Origin: an uncultured Gammaproteobacteria bacterium
Lineage (GTDB): Bacteria; Pseudomonadota; Gammaproteobacteria; Steroidobacterales; XN24
DNA: 46,899 nucleotides
NCBI GenBank assembly: GCA_947259915.1
Contig: CAMYOC010000009.1
Coordinates: 1-46,899, forward strand
Direction: 5' to 3'
In this document: one piece after another, positions 32,550 to 41,456 of the stretch
Layout: every line of letters starts with the position of its first letter
Position numbering within the stretch: the stretch's first letter is position 1
Position numbers and translations under genes: made by a program
Notes under the pieces: generated by a model
Told to the model about the DNA's origin: nothing
The model's database searches: none
The model's input: the letters and a program-made list of their open reading frames with translations, nothing else

Positions 32550-33551
32550 CTATTTCTTTTTTGGCCGGGTATTGAGTTTGGTGAGCCAGTAGGGGGTGTT
32601 GGGCTCAGGAAAAGTCGCGTACCGGGCGTTATTCACGTACAGAGAGTTCCCAAAGATCGCGCCGCTCGCGACGCCGTCCAGGTTATCAGGATCGGTGATT
32701 GTGTCGACGAGTGTGCCCGATAGATTGCCCTTATCCAGCTCCACGACCTGGATCCTGTCGATGGAAACGGGTGGGCCGGGGAAGTCGTAAGGCGTCAGGA
32801 TATACAGGGTGTCGCCCTGCATCGCGATGCCATCCAAAAAACCCGTAAGAGGACCATCAACAGCGATCTGATCCACATCACCGGTGGCCGTATCGAAGCG
32901 GTATAGCCGCGCCAGATTCGAGTGACCGATGATCAGGGTCTTCCCGTTGGGCGTCGACACGATGCCGTTCCCGCCACAACAGGGGTCGTTCTCAGGGTCA
33001 AGTATAAATTCGTCGGGCAGGGGTATTTCAGTGGCAGCGCCGGGATTGAGTGGCAGCCCGCCATTTTTGGACAGCGGCAGTCGGTACAAGACCGGGCGGA
33101 AGGAATCGGTGAAGTAGACCGCATCCTTGGTAATGGTCAGATCGTTGACTACCCCGAATTCTGGCGAGTTGTTTAGTTGATATTCCATTATCAGGGCGCC
33201 GGTGTCCGCGTCATAGACAAATGCGTTGCCGTTGAAACATCCGGCGGCATACAGATAGTTGGTGCGCGGGTCGACACGCATGCCGAGTATGACGCAGGCA
33301 CTCAACGGGTCCGGATTCTGCACCGGGACCAGGACTTCCCCTTGCCCCGAACGCAAGTCCACCTTGTAGATGGAGCCAAGGGGTGAGCTGTTATATGCGG
33401 TATGCCCCTTGCCGATCGCGAAGCCTTCGGGGGGGGACCCGGTTAGTGTGTCGACGATTGTCGGGAAGGGCTTGTCGCGGGCGATGGTTGCCTGGATCGG
33501 CACTGCCAGAATGGTCAGCGCGACCATTCCGAGAATGAGTCGTTTGTTCAT
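32550..33551 (-). CDS. Exported SMP-30/gluconolactonase-like beta-propeller protein
   Basis: 333 residues from the ATG at 33551 (GGGGGAA 6 nt upstream). A signal peptide (about 1-24) is followed by a six-bladed propeller pattern: GSIYKVDLRSGQGEVLV, NAFVYDADTGALIMEY, VVNDLTITKDAVYFTDS, ARLYRFDTATGDVDQI and FLDGIAMQGDTLYIL. The NDL..DS and DG elements resemble the calcium and active-site loops of the SMP-30/gluconolactonase group. No catalytic assignment is possible. A CC pair (DPCCGGNG) could form a disulfide or bind metal. Confidence 0.75.
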   Translation of the reverse strand: MNKRLILGMVALTILAVPIQATIARDKPFPTIVDTLTGSPPEGFAIGKGHTAYNSSPLGSIYKVDLRSGQGEVLVPVQNPDPLSACVILGMRVDPRTNYLYAAGCFNGNAFVYDADTGALIMEYQLNNSPEFGVVNDLTITKDAVYFTDSFRPVLYRLPLSKNGGLPLNPGAATEIPLPDEFILDPENDPCCGGNGIVSTPNGKTLIIGHSNLARLYRFDTATGDVDQIAVDGPLTGFLDGIAMQGDTLYILTPYDFPGPPVSIDRIQVVELDKGNLSGTLVDTITDPDNLDGVASGAIFGNSLYVNNARYATFPEPNTPYWLTKLNTRPKKK

Positions 33552-33941
33552 TTGTGTTCCCCCAATTGGTGACGAAGTTGTCATTGAAGCCGGGTGCTCC
33601 GGAAACCTTCGGGGAGAGCTTGATCGCTTCTCGACGAAGGGGGAGAACCGGTGGCCTGTTTTTTTATTGCGTCACTGGCTTTGGCCCGTCCGGCCATCGT
33701 CAGTCGACCAAACTTGCGCCTATTTTCAGCGGAAGTCTAGACCCGTGCGATTCACTTCGATTGTTAATTGTCGATCAATGGGTTGGCGCCGATTTTGCCA
33801 GATCGGTCGTTGTGTTTTTTTGGACCTCGCGCAACCTGGGGCGTTGCAGAACCCGTAGTCAGAGGCACATTATGTCAAGTGCCAGGGAACCGGCTATTCG
33901 CCGACTATTTTGTGTCCCGGAGAAGATTCGTCTGGGGATAG
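33552..33941. other. 390-bp intergenic region
   Basis: It lies upstream of the beta-propeller gene and should contain its promoter. Apart from T-rich stretches (near 33660 and 33815) I see no gene, repeat or hairpin I can support. Confidence 0.4.
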
Positions 33942-34027
33942 GGGGTCAGAGTAAATTTCTCGGCGAAGCAGGCTCTGTAGGCCAATGTTCCGGGCGCCCG
34001 CATCCGGCAGAAAAGTACTCTGACCCC
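33942..34027. repeat. Family C long element, copy 2
   Basis: 86 bp, nearly identical to copy 1 over its full length; the arms start GGGGTCAGAGTAAATTTCTC and end AGTACTCTGACCCC. It lies 20 bp past the stop of the glycoside-hydrolase gene. Confidence 0.85.
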
Positions 34028-34047
34028 ATTTCCAGGCGCGAGACTCG

Positions 34048-35385
34048 CTAATCTTCCACGAAAAATGGCAGGTTATGCACTACGGCTCCCCCTTGCCCGT
34101 CGTAAGCCGTCACAAACACACGATAAGCACCGGGCCGATCCGGGGCCCTGAACTCTATTCGACGGGTGCCTTGTCCTTCTTCTATGGCATCCGGAAAGGA
34201 TGGCGGGACGGCTTCGGCATCACCGCCTGTTCTGCGATCCGAACTCTCTGCCCGGATATCCCAAACGAAACGTAGTGCGTCGCCCTCGCGATCGATACAG
34301 TCAGCTTCGGCATACGATCGGGAACCCGGTTTGACCCTCTTGAAGGCAACAGGCGTTGCCAATTCCCGCAATTTGGGCGCGCGATTTTCCGGCCATTTAC
34401 CTGACCAGGCGTATGCCATTGCATCAACGCGCGGCAGTGCCTCGCCAGACGGCAGAAACATTCCAAACCAGGTGGCGGTTGCTTCCTGCTTGTACCCCCA
34501 GAAGAAAACGTAGGAACCGAGAGAACGCCCGACGTTGTTGTCACGATCCATCTTGTAAGCGGTATAGGTCTCTGCCGCTTTGGTGCTGGGGTCCGGTTCG
34601 ATGGGCGCACCCCACGGCGTGGCAGGCGCCTCCCATGTTCCGGTCACGCCGAATTCGGTAAGCAGGTAGGGACCCGTCCAACCCATACCGACCAGGTTCT
34701 GACCGACAAGGGGGGCGCTGCCATAGGCATTGACGCCGAGGATGTCCATGTTCGGGTAGTGCTTGACGATGCCGGCAATTTTTTCCGAGTCGGCTCCGGC
34801 GACCACCGTCACTACCGGATGATGCGGATCCAGCTCCTTGATGATGCCGGCCAGATGATTCAACTCCCGCCAGATGACTTCGCCCTCTACGTTGGGCTCG
34901 AAGGCTTCCATCTCGTTGCCCAGCCCCCAGAACAGTAGCGCGGGATGATCCTTGTGTTTCAGGACGGCATCGCGCAACCGGGCGCGCTGCCTGGCGATGC
35001 TGGCACGGTCGGAGTAATCGAATCCGTGGCGAACATGTTGCACCCAGAGGCCGGCTGTGACGGAAATGCCCAATTCATGAGCGCGATCCAGCAGAGACTT
35101 TCCATCGACAAGCTGCTCCAGCTGTTCTATCGACCAGGTGCGAATGGAATTGCCGCCTGATGCGGCGAGCAGTTCAAGATCGCCACCGCCGAGTCCTTGT
35201 CCGCCGCCGGTGCCTGCGCCCTTGACCCAGTACGGCTCACCATTTCGCAAAAGAGTGAAGGTGCCATCAGATTGCTTGACCACCTGTACCCTGGAGCCGG
35301 GCCCCGCGTCTTGATCTCCCGGTACGCTGGCCGCACAGGAGCCGAGCAAGAGCGCGATGACAACGCCGATCGCTTTGCGCTTCAT
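34048..35385 (-). CDS. Glycoside hydrolase (GH2/GH5-like TIM barrel) lipoprotein
   Basis: 445 residues. Lipobox LLLGSC with Cys17, so it is anchored in a membrane facing the periplasm or surface. The barrel contains GNSIRTWS, acid/base Glu158 in WGLGNEME and nucleophile Glu244 in LLTEFGVTG, the layout of retaining clan GH-A enzymes of the GH2 C-terminal type. A beta-rich C-terminal domain (about 345-445) ends GAYRVFVTAYDGQGG and may bind carbohydrate. The substrate is unknown, possibly a beta-glucan. It is the second gene after a 158-residue secreted protein, 8 bp apart. Confidence 0.85.
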   Translation of the reverse strand: MKRKAIGVVIALLLGSCAASVPGDQDAGPGSRVQVVKQSDGTFTLLRNGEPYWVKGAGTGGGQGLGGGDLELLAASGGNSIRTWSIEQLEQLVDGKSLLDRAHELGISVTAGLWVQHVRHGFDYSDRASIARQRARLRDAVLKHKDHPALLFWGLGNEMEAFEPNVEGEVIWRELNHLAGIIKELDPHHPVVTVVAGADSEKIAGIVKHYPNMDILGVNAYGSAPLVGQNLVGMGWTGPYLLTEFGVTGTWEAPATPWGAPIEPDPSTKAAETYTAYKMDRDNNVGRSLGSYVFFWGYKQEATATWFGMFLPSGEALPRVDAMAYAWSGKWPENRAPKLRELATPVAFKRVKPGSRSYAEADCIDREGDALRFVWDIRAESSDRRTGGDAEAVPPSFPDAIEEGQGTRRIEFRAPDRPGAYRVFVTAYDGQGGAVVHNLPFFVED

Positions 35386-35393
35386 CAGCTTTG

Positions 35394-35870
35394 CTAGAAG
35401 TCAGCTTTGGTTCGCGCTTCCAGCATTTCTATCTTCGGGTAAGCCGCATCGGCCGGAGCCCAATACCAGCCTTTCGGATCCCAGGCTTGTGCATAGTAGA
35501 GGTCATCCCTGAGGACTTCGAAAGCGGCCAGGGCTTGTTCGTTCTTTTTCAACTTCGTCAAGGCTTCGCCCCTGATGAAATAGCAGGTACCTACATCATT
35601 CAATGCCCAGTATTCATTCACCACATCGGATGACGGCTTTGCGCTCAATGACGCTTGCATCTTCCTCGCTTCTGCTTCGTAAAGCTCCGCACATTTTTCG
35701 GTGTACTTCACGGCATCTTCGTACCTGCCTTCACCCAGGGCATCCCAGGCTTTCACTTGAAGAGTGACGGACTTATGGTCGCCATAGTCCAGGCCGTCTG
35801 GGCCGGGCTCGGCGGCTAGCGATAGAGATGCAAAGCTGAACAACGCTAGAAGGGCCAGGGTGATTCTCAT
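35394..35870 (-). CDS. Small secreted TPR-like protein upstream of the glycoside hydrolase
   Basis: 158 residues. Signal peptide (1-19, ending SLAAE). The mature part shows TPR-like helices: AWDALGEGRYEDAVKYTEKC, DVGTCYFIRGEALTKLKKNE and QALAAFEVL. It ends with an aromatic stretch (DPKGWYWAPADAAYPK). AAGGAGG lies 8 nt before the ATG at 35870, which decides this start over longer frames. The 8-bp gap to the glycoside-hydrolase gene indicates an operon; it may be an accessory or binding protein for that enzyme. Confidence 0.75.
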   Translation of the reverse strand: MRITLALLALFSFASLSLAAEPGPDGLDYGDHKSVTLQVKAWDALGEGRYEDAVKYTEKCAELYEAEARKMQASLSAKPSSDVVNEYWALNDVGTCYFIRGEALTKLKKNEQALAAFEVLRDDLYYAQAWDPKGWYWAPADAAYPKIEMLEARTKADF

Positions 35871-35999
35871 TATGAGCCTCCTTGGAGAGTGAACCGATGT
35901 CCGCCCGGTGAGCAAGCTTCTGGTTTGGGGACAAGGGCAAAGGTCCCGGGGTGTCGCGTTCACCATAACAGCGCACTATCTCCGTGGCGAACGGGACAG

Positions 36000-36102
36000 G
36001 GGGTCAGAGTGCATATCTCGGCCAGTCAGGCCCTGTAGGCCAACTTTCCGGCGCTCGCATCCGGCAGAAAAGCACGCCAACATATTTATTTACTCTGACC
36101 CC
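36000..36102. repeat. Family C long element, copy 3
   Basis: GGGGTCAGAGTGCATATCTC and ATTTACTCTGACCCC flank the same interior as copies 1 and 2 (GGCCCTGTAGGCCAACTTTC, GCATCCGGCAGAAAAG), plus an extra AT-rich 17 bp. It ends only 42 bp before the phospholipase gene, so that gene's promoter may lie within or overlap the element. Confidence 0.8.
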
Positions 36103-36144
36103 ATTTTATTTGACCCGCCACACCCGGGCGAAGAGAATCGCCCG

Positions 36145-37686
36145 ATGCCTCGTTGCCTGACCAGACTCCTGCCCATATTGTTGCTCGGCGTTCTTGGCGG
36201 TTGCGCGACTGTCGATTTTGACGCGCCGAAGACCGCCTCGTCGGCGCTGCAGGACACCGACGATACCTGGCTGGGCAGGCGGGTCGCTGGATTGACCGGC
36301 GACCGGGTTGGCGAATCGGGATTCATGTTGGTCGAGGATAATCTGATGGCCAAGGCGCTGCGGGTCTCCGGTCCGCGGCTGGCCGAGCGTTCCATCGATG
36401 CCCAGTACTACCTGATCAATAATGACAAGACCGGGCTGCTGTTTGTCAGCGGTCTGCTCGATGCGGCGGACCGGGGTGTGCGTGTCCGTCTGCTGCTCGA
36501 CGATATCCTTACTTCCGGCTACGATCGCGGCCTGCTGGCGCTCGACGCCCACCCCAATTTTGAGCTGCGCATCTTCAATCCCTTTGCGCGCCGCTCGGGG
36601 TTTGCGCGTTGGATGAACTTCCTTGGCGACTTCCGCCGGCTCAATCGGCGCATGCATAACAAATCGTTCACCGTCGACAACCAGGTGACGCTCATCGGCG
36701 GGCGCAATATCGGCGACGAATATTTCGCGGCTGACGAGAAAACCAATTTCGGCGATCTCGACGTGATGGGTATCGGGCCGGTGGTCGATGAGGTCTCGAC
36801 CATGTTCGATCTCTACTGGAACGATCGCCTGTCGGTGCCCGTTTCGGTCGTCCTCGATCCGCCCGAGGACCCATGGCAGGAGATCGCCGCATTGCGTGCG
36901 CGGATCGCTGATGCGCTGACCAATGAGGACGCGACGCGTTACGAGGGCATCTTGAACGAGATCCTGGCGGGTGAGAGGATCCAGGGGGAGGATCTCAGTT
37001 GGGTCCCCTACGAGCTGGTCTATGACGCACCGGAGAAGGCCGACAAGAGGCTCGCGGCTGAAGCGGAGACGATGATACCGCCGCTGCGCCAGGCGATCCT
37101 CGATGGCGAGCGGGAGTTCATGTTGATCACGCCGTACTTTGTGCCGCGCAAAAGCATCGAGGGGTTCGGCGAATTACGCGAGCGAGACATGCGCGTGATC
37201 GTGCTCACCAATTCGCTGGCCGCGAACAACCATGCGGTGGTCCATTCCGGGTATGTCCCGGCGCGCAAACCGCTGCTCGAGATGGGTGTCGAGCTGTATG
37301 AAGTCCGCCCGGATGCCCAGGCGCAAGGGGTGAGGAAATCCGGGATGGGGCGCTCCGGCGGCACCTTGCATGCGAAGGCGTTTATCGTCGATCGATCGGA
37401 ACTGTTTGTCGGCACCTTCAATTGGGATCCACGCTCAGCCAATATCAACACCGAGATGGGCATCATCCTGCACGCGCCGGAGCTGGCGTCCGGGCTGGCC
37501 GGTAGAGTCATCGCGGGTATCCCGGGCAAGGCCTACGAGCTGCAACTCGACGAACGCGGCAAGATCATCTGGATCACGCATGATGACGGCGAAGAGGTGA
37601 TCTACACCAAGGAACCGGAGACCACCTGGGGGCAGCGATTCAAGGTGGGTTTCTACCGCATGCTGCCGATCAAGAGCCAGCTATAA
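36145..37686 (+). CDS. Phospholipase D/cardiolipin-synthase-like lipoprotein
   Basis: 513 residues. Lipobox GVLGGC with Cys20. Two HKD motifs are complete: His171, Lys173, Asp178 (HNKSFTVDNQVTLIGGRN) and His409, Lys411, Asp416 (LHAKAFIVDRSELFVGTFN). It should act on phospholipids or other phosphodiesters at the envelope, as phospholipase or transphosphatidylase. The C-terminal 50 residues (DERGKIIWITHDDGEEVIYT) are a small beta extension. The ATG at 36145 was chosen because it begins a standard lipoprotein signal. The open frame runs further upstream through the repeat but has no good start there. Confidence 0.9.
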   Translation: MPRCLTRLLPILLLGVLGGCATVDFDAPKTASSALQDTDDTWLGRRVAGLTGDRVGESGFMLVEDNLMAKALRVSGPRLAERSIDAQYYLINNDKTGLLFVSGLLDAADRGVRVRLLLDDILTSGYDRGLLALDAHPNFELRIFNPFARRSGFARWMNFLGDFRRLNRRMHNKSFTVDNQVTLIGGRNIGDEYFAADEKTNFGDLDVMGIGPVVDEVSTMFDLYWNDRLSVPVSVVLDPPEDPWQEIAALRARIADALTNEDATRYEGILNEILAGERIQGEDLSWVPYELVYDAPEKADKRLAAEAETMIPPLRQAILDGEREFMLITPYFVPRKSIEGFGELRERDMRVIVLTNSLAANNHAVVHSGYVPARKPLLEMGVELYEVRPDAQAQGVRKSGMGRSGGTLHAKAFIVDRSELFVGTFNWDPRSANINTEMGIILHAPELASGLAGRVIAGIPGKAYELQLDERGKIIWITHDDGEEVIYTKEPETTWGQRFKVGFYRMLPIKSQL

Positions 37687-37688
37687 AC

Positions 37689-37739
37689 AAAAAAGGGTTT
37701 CAGGCCTGTTTTGCCGAAAAATGAGTCTGACACCTTTTG
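37689..37739. repeat. Family B repeat, degenerate
   Basis: AAAAAAGGGTTTCAGGCCTG and AAAATGAGTCTGACACCTTT, both arms altered but recognisable. It follows the phospholipase stop codon within a few bases. Confidence 0.6.
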
Positions 37740-37856
37740 CCACGGCGACCGGTCCACCTTATATATAGCGAACGAGCTGGCCTTTTCTTTGGCATCTCAT
37801 CTCACCCATCGCCTGACGCTGTAGACTGCAGGAACCGCAAGCCTGGGACCCGCCGC

Positions 37857-40073
37857 ATGAGCCCGGTTTTCCGTCAGCCTTACCTTGGCGCAGTCTTGAT
37901 CCTCCTGCTGTTCGCCGCCTGTTCACAAGACGCGCCCGTCCCATCCGATCCCGAACTCGCCCGACTCGCCGAGCGGGCAAAGGCCATCACCATCATCCGT
38001 GACGATTTCGGCGTCCCGCACATCTATGCTCAGACCGACGCCGATGTGGTCTTTGGTCTGCTCTATGCCCAGGCCGAAGACGACTTCCCCCGCATCGAAC
38101 GCAATTACACCTGGGCCATCGGGCGCCTGGCGGAGGCCGAGGGCGAGGCCGCGATCTTTAGCGACCTGCGTGCCCGTCTCTATATGACGACCGCCGAGGC
38201 GCGGGCGGCTTATGCGGCGTCGCCGGACTGGCTGCGTGAGTTATGCGACGGCTTCGCGGACGGGCTGAACTATTATCTGGCGACCCATCCCGAGGTCGAA
38301 CCAAAAGTGCTTGAACGCTTCGAGCCGTGGATGCCGATGTTCTTCTTCGAGGGTTCGATCGGCGGCGATATCGAGCAGATCCCGCTCGCCGGTATCAAGG
38401 CCTTCTACGGTGTCGGGGCATCGATCGAGACGGCGGCGCTCGAGCAGGCACGGGCACCTGAATTCGGTTACGAACGGCATCTGGGCTCGAATGGTTTTGC
38501 GATCTCGGGTGAACACACGGCGTCCGGCGATGCGATGTTGCTGATCAATCCGCACACGACGTTTTACTTCCGTGGCGAGGTGCATATGGTCAGCGAGCAG
38601 GGGCTCAACGCGTATGGCGCAGTCACCTGGGGTCAGTTTTTTGTCTATCAGGGGTTCAACGCGCACACCGGCTGGATGCACACCTCGACCTATGTGGACT
38701 TTATCGATGAGTTCATCGAGGAGGTCGTCGAGCAGGATGGCCAGCTGTTCTATCGCTATGGCGATGCGTTGCGACCGGTCGAGGTCTCCGAGGTGACGCT
38801 GCAGTACAAGGACGGCGACGGTCTGTCGGAACGGACCTTCCCGACCTATCGCACGCACCACGGCCCGATCACGCACATGATCGATGGCCAATGGGTCGCG
38901 ACAAAGATCAACTGGGATCCGGTCAAGGCTTTGCAACAGTCGTATATCCGCACCAAACAGGCCGACCTGGATGGCTTTCTCGAGATGATGGATATCCGCA
39001 CCAATTCCTCGAACAACACGGTCTACGCGGACTCGGGCGGCAACATCGCGTATTTCCACGGCAACTTTGTGCCGAGACGGGACCCGCAGTTCGATTTCTC
39101 GCAGCCGGTCGATGGCAGCAACCCGGCGACCGACTGGCTTGGGCTGCACACGGTCGATGAGACCATCACCGTGATCAATCCTGCCAACGGCTGGATACAA
39201 AACTGTAACTCGACGCCGTTTACCGCGGCCGGGGCCTTTAGCCCGAGGCCGGAAAATTATCCGGTTTATATGGCGCCGGATGCCGAGAACTTCCGCGCGG
39301 TGCATGCGCAGCGAGTACTGAAAGGGATATCGGATCTGACGCTCGACGGGTTGCTGGGATTGGCACATGACCCGGCTCTGCCCGGGTTCGAGACGCTGAT
39401 CCCGGGTCTGATTGCTGCCTATGACGGGGTCTATGACACTGCTAACGAAAACTGGCCGCAACTGGCCGCGCCGATCGACGCATTGCGGGACTGGGACTTC
39501 GCCGTGGCCGTGGATTCGGTGCCGATGACGCTGGCGCATTTTTACGGCATGCAGTACCGCGCCGACGGCGAGAATCCGGAAGACCTGAACGGGATGGCGC
39601 TGATCAACTACTTCGCCATGGACTCTCCTCTTGTAGAGCGCCTGCGGGTGTTCGCGGAGACCGTCGATAGCCTTACAGACAGATTTGGCCAGTGGCAGAT
39701 CCCGTGGGGCGAGGCCAATCGCTACCAGCGGCTCTCCGGGGATATCGATCTTCGATACGATGACCAGGCGCCGAGCCTTCCCGTCGGCATGGCCGCCGGC
39801 GACTGGGGCGCGCTCGCCTCGTTCCGCGCCCGGCGTTTTCCCGGGACCCAGCGGATCTATGGCTACAGCGGCAACAGCTTTGTCGCGGCGGTAGAATTCG
39901 GTGACAAGGTAAAGGCAAAGACCATCCTGATCGGCGGCCAGAGCGGGGACACGGATTCACCGCATTTTGATGATCAGGTCTCGCGCTATCTCGATGGTGA
40001 CTTCAAGAATGTCGCCTACTATCGCGAGGACGTCGAGGCGCGGGCGGTGCGGACGTACCACCCCGGGGAATAG
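37857..40073 (+). CDS. Penicillin-acylase-family Ntn hydrolase lipoprotein
   Basis: 738 residues. Signal with lipobox LLFAAC (Cys22). The alpha-chain part includes IIRDDFGVPHIYAQTDADVV (about 46-65), typical of penicillin/cephalosporin/AHL acylases. The predicted self-cleavage site and nucleophile is Ser211 in HLGSNGFAISGEHT, which would become the N-terminus of the beta chain. Later conserved elements are AYGAVTWGQF-like substrate-pocket sequence and TNSSNNTVYADSGGNIAYFH. Likely substrates are amides such as acyl-homoserine lactones or other N-acyl compounds; this is not decided. The lipid anchor would tether the alpha chain after cleavage. Confidence 0.88.
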   Translation: MSPVFRQPYLGAVLILLLFAACSQDAPVPSDPELARLAERAKAITIIRDDFGVPHIYAQTDADVVFGLLYAQAEDDFPRIERNYTWAIGRLAEAEGEAAIFSDLRARLYMTTAEARAAYAASPDWLRELCDGFADGLNYYLATHPEVEPKVLERFEPWMPMFFFEGSIGGDIEQIPLAGIKAFYGVGASIETAALEQARAPEFGYERHLGSNGFAISGEHTASGDAMLLINPHTTFYFRGEVHMVSEQGLNAYGAVTWGQFFVYQGFNAHTGWMHTSTYVDFIDEFIEEVVEQDGQLFYRYGDALRPVEVSEVTLQYKDGDGLSERTFPTYRTHHGPITHMIDGQWVATKINWDPVKALQQSYIRTKQADLDGFLEMMDIRTNSSNNTVYADSGGNIAYFHGNFVPRRDPQFDFSQPVDGSNPATDWLGLHTVDETITVINPANGWIQNCNSTPFTAAGAFSPRPENYPVYMAPDAENFRAVHAQRVLKGISDLTLDGLLGLAHDPALPGFETLIPGLIAAYDGVYDTANENWPQLAAPIDALRDWDFAVAVDSVPMTLAHFYGMQYRADGENPEDLNGMALINYFAMDSPLVERLRVFAETVDSLTDRFGQWQIPWGEANRYQRLSGDIDLRYDDQAPSLPVGMAAGDWGALASFRARRFPGTQRIYGYSGNSFVAAVEFGDKVKAKTILIGGQSGDTDSPHFDDQVSRYLDGDFKNVAYYREDVEARAVRTYHPGE

Positions 40074-40202
40074 CGAATCCGGCACCCTGTTCACACAACC
40101 TAAGAAACCGAACACCGGCACCTCCGGCAATCCACATTTTTGCTGCTAATATTGATCATTATTGCGGCGTAAATATCTGGCTGGAACATAGCGAGGCAAT
40201 CC

Positions 40203-41273
40203 ATGGTCGATTTGAAGCGAACGTTGAGTCTCATCAGCGGGGGCATATTCGACTCGGAGCAAACCTGGCGCAATTACCTGCCAGAGGCGGACAACTGGCA
40301 GAAGACTGCCTTGTTGCTCACGGTTCCTCTGATTATCTTGGCGGCTGTCGGCGCCTATATCTTCGGTTTCCTTGGTGGCGAAGCATCGTTTTTTGGACGG
40401 TTTCGTCCGACGATCGTTTCTACGATCCTGACAATGATCACCTCGGCAATCGCGGCCGTTGTCATCGCGTTTGTCGTCAGTGCGTTGGCGGGCGCTTTTG
40501 GCGGCAAGAACAGTTTCGCGCTTGGCCTCGCCGCGACGACGTTCGCGTTTATTCCCGGCTATGTCGGTCAGGCGGTCGCGTGGCTGCCGTGGGTGGGAGG
40601 ATTGCTGGCGTTCGGGCTGTTCATCTACGGAATGGTGCTTCTATGGAAGATCATCCCCATTTATCTGGATGTCCCCGACGGGAAACGCACAGGTCACTTT
40701 ATCCTTTCGCTGCTGGCAGCAATCGTGGCTATGTTCATCCTGTCGATGACGGTTGGTCGTTTGCTGATGCCATCAATGGGCGGGGCTGAATTCGGCGGAT
40801 TCTCCGATTCCACCAGTCCGGACTCGCGTGCCCCGTCGGGGATGTTGGGTGGTATAGCCCGTCAGGCGGAGCTGATGGACGCCGCTGGAGAGGATCGCTA
40901 TGACCCGCCGTCCAATGGCCGCTTGAGTAAAGATCAGGTTCGCGAGTTTATTCGCGTAATGGAACGGACCGAAGAACTGCAAGAACAAAAGATGGAGAAC
41001 CTCAAAGAGCTTGCGGAGAAAGCCGACAAGGACGAAGCGGTTTCTTTTCGCGATCTGGGCCAGATGATGAGCGGCATGACGGAAGCTGCCGGGGCTCCGG
41101 CGACCGAGATCGAAGTGGTCAAATCAGCGGGTGGCAACTGGGCGGAGCACCAATGGGTTCGCGAGTCTCTGCGGACCGCATGGATCCAGAAAGACATCAA
41201 CGACACTGTCACGCACAATTACGAACTTTATATGAAGTTCGAAGAGCAACTTTCACCCTACATCACACGCTGA
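40203..41273 (+). CDS. Yip1-family membrane protein
   Basis: 356 residues with five membrane helices in the first 190 (about 35-57, 72-97, 104-122, 128-150, 162-185). The Yip1-like features include a proline/aromatic loop WRNYLPEADNWQK and AFIPGYVGQAVAWLPWVGGL. A long soluble tail (about 195-356) contains a charged helix, ERTEELQEQKMENLKELAEK. Function in bacteria is unknown. GAGG precedes the ATG at 40203. Confidence 0.8.
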   Translation: MVDLKRTLSLISGGIFDSEQTWRNYLPEADNWQKTALLLTVPLIILAAVGAYIFGFLGGEASFFGRFRPTIVSTILTMITSAIAAVVIAFVVSALAGAFGGKNSFALGLAATTFAFIPGYVGQAVAWLPWVGGLLAFGLFIYGMVLLWKIIPIYLDVPDGKRTGHFILSLLAAIVAMFILSMTVGRLLMPSMGGAEFGGFSDSTSPDSRAPSGMLGGIARQAELMDAAGEDRYDPPSNGRLSKDQVREFIRVMERTEELQEQKMENLKELAEKADKDEAVSFRDLGQMMSGMTEAAGAPATEIEVVKSAGGNWAEHQWVRESLRTAWIQKDINDTVTHNYELYMKFEEQLSPYITR

Positions 41274-41326
41274 TCGAAACGCATTGATTGGCAACGAAAA
41301 CTGCGCCAATAACGGCTCTTCGGAAA

Positions 41327-41356
41327 CAAGCTATTAAGCTATGACCGGCACCAGCC
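41327..41356 (+). repeat. Family D repeat, consensus-like
   Basis: CAAGCTATTAAGCTATGACC then GGCACCAGCC, differing from the 31471 copy at one position. It lies about 100 bp upstream of the binding-protein gene. Confidence 0.7.
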
Positions 41357-41456
41357 TGGCTGCTATCTTTGTTATAGGGGCTAACAAAAATCCGGTCGGG
41401 GGCCCGATCGGGTTTCCCCGCTGCCGGTGCAATGGTCGCAACAAAAGGAACGAGCC

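Noticed and set aside
38241..39539. 432-codon minus-strand frame inside the penicillin-acylase-like gene
   Set aside because: Antisense shadow; no start context or recognisable motif, whereas the plus-strand protein is complete.
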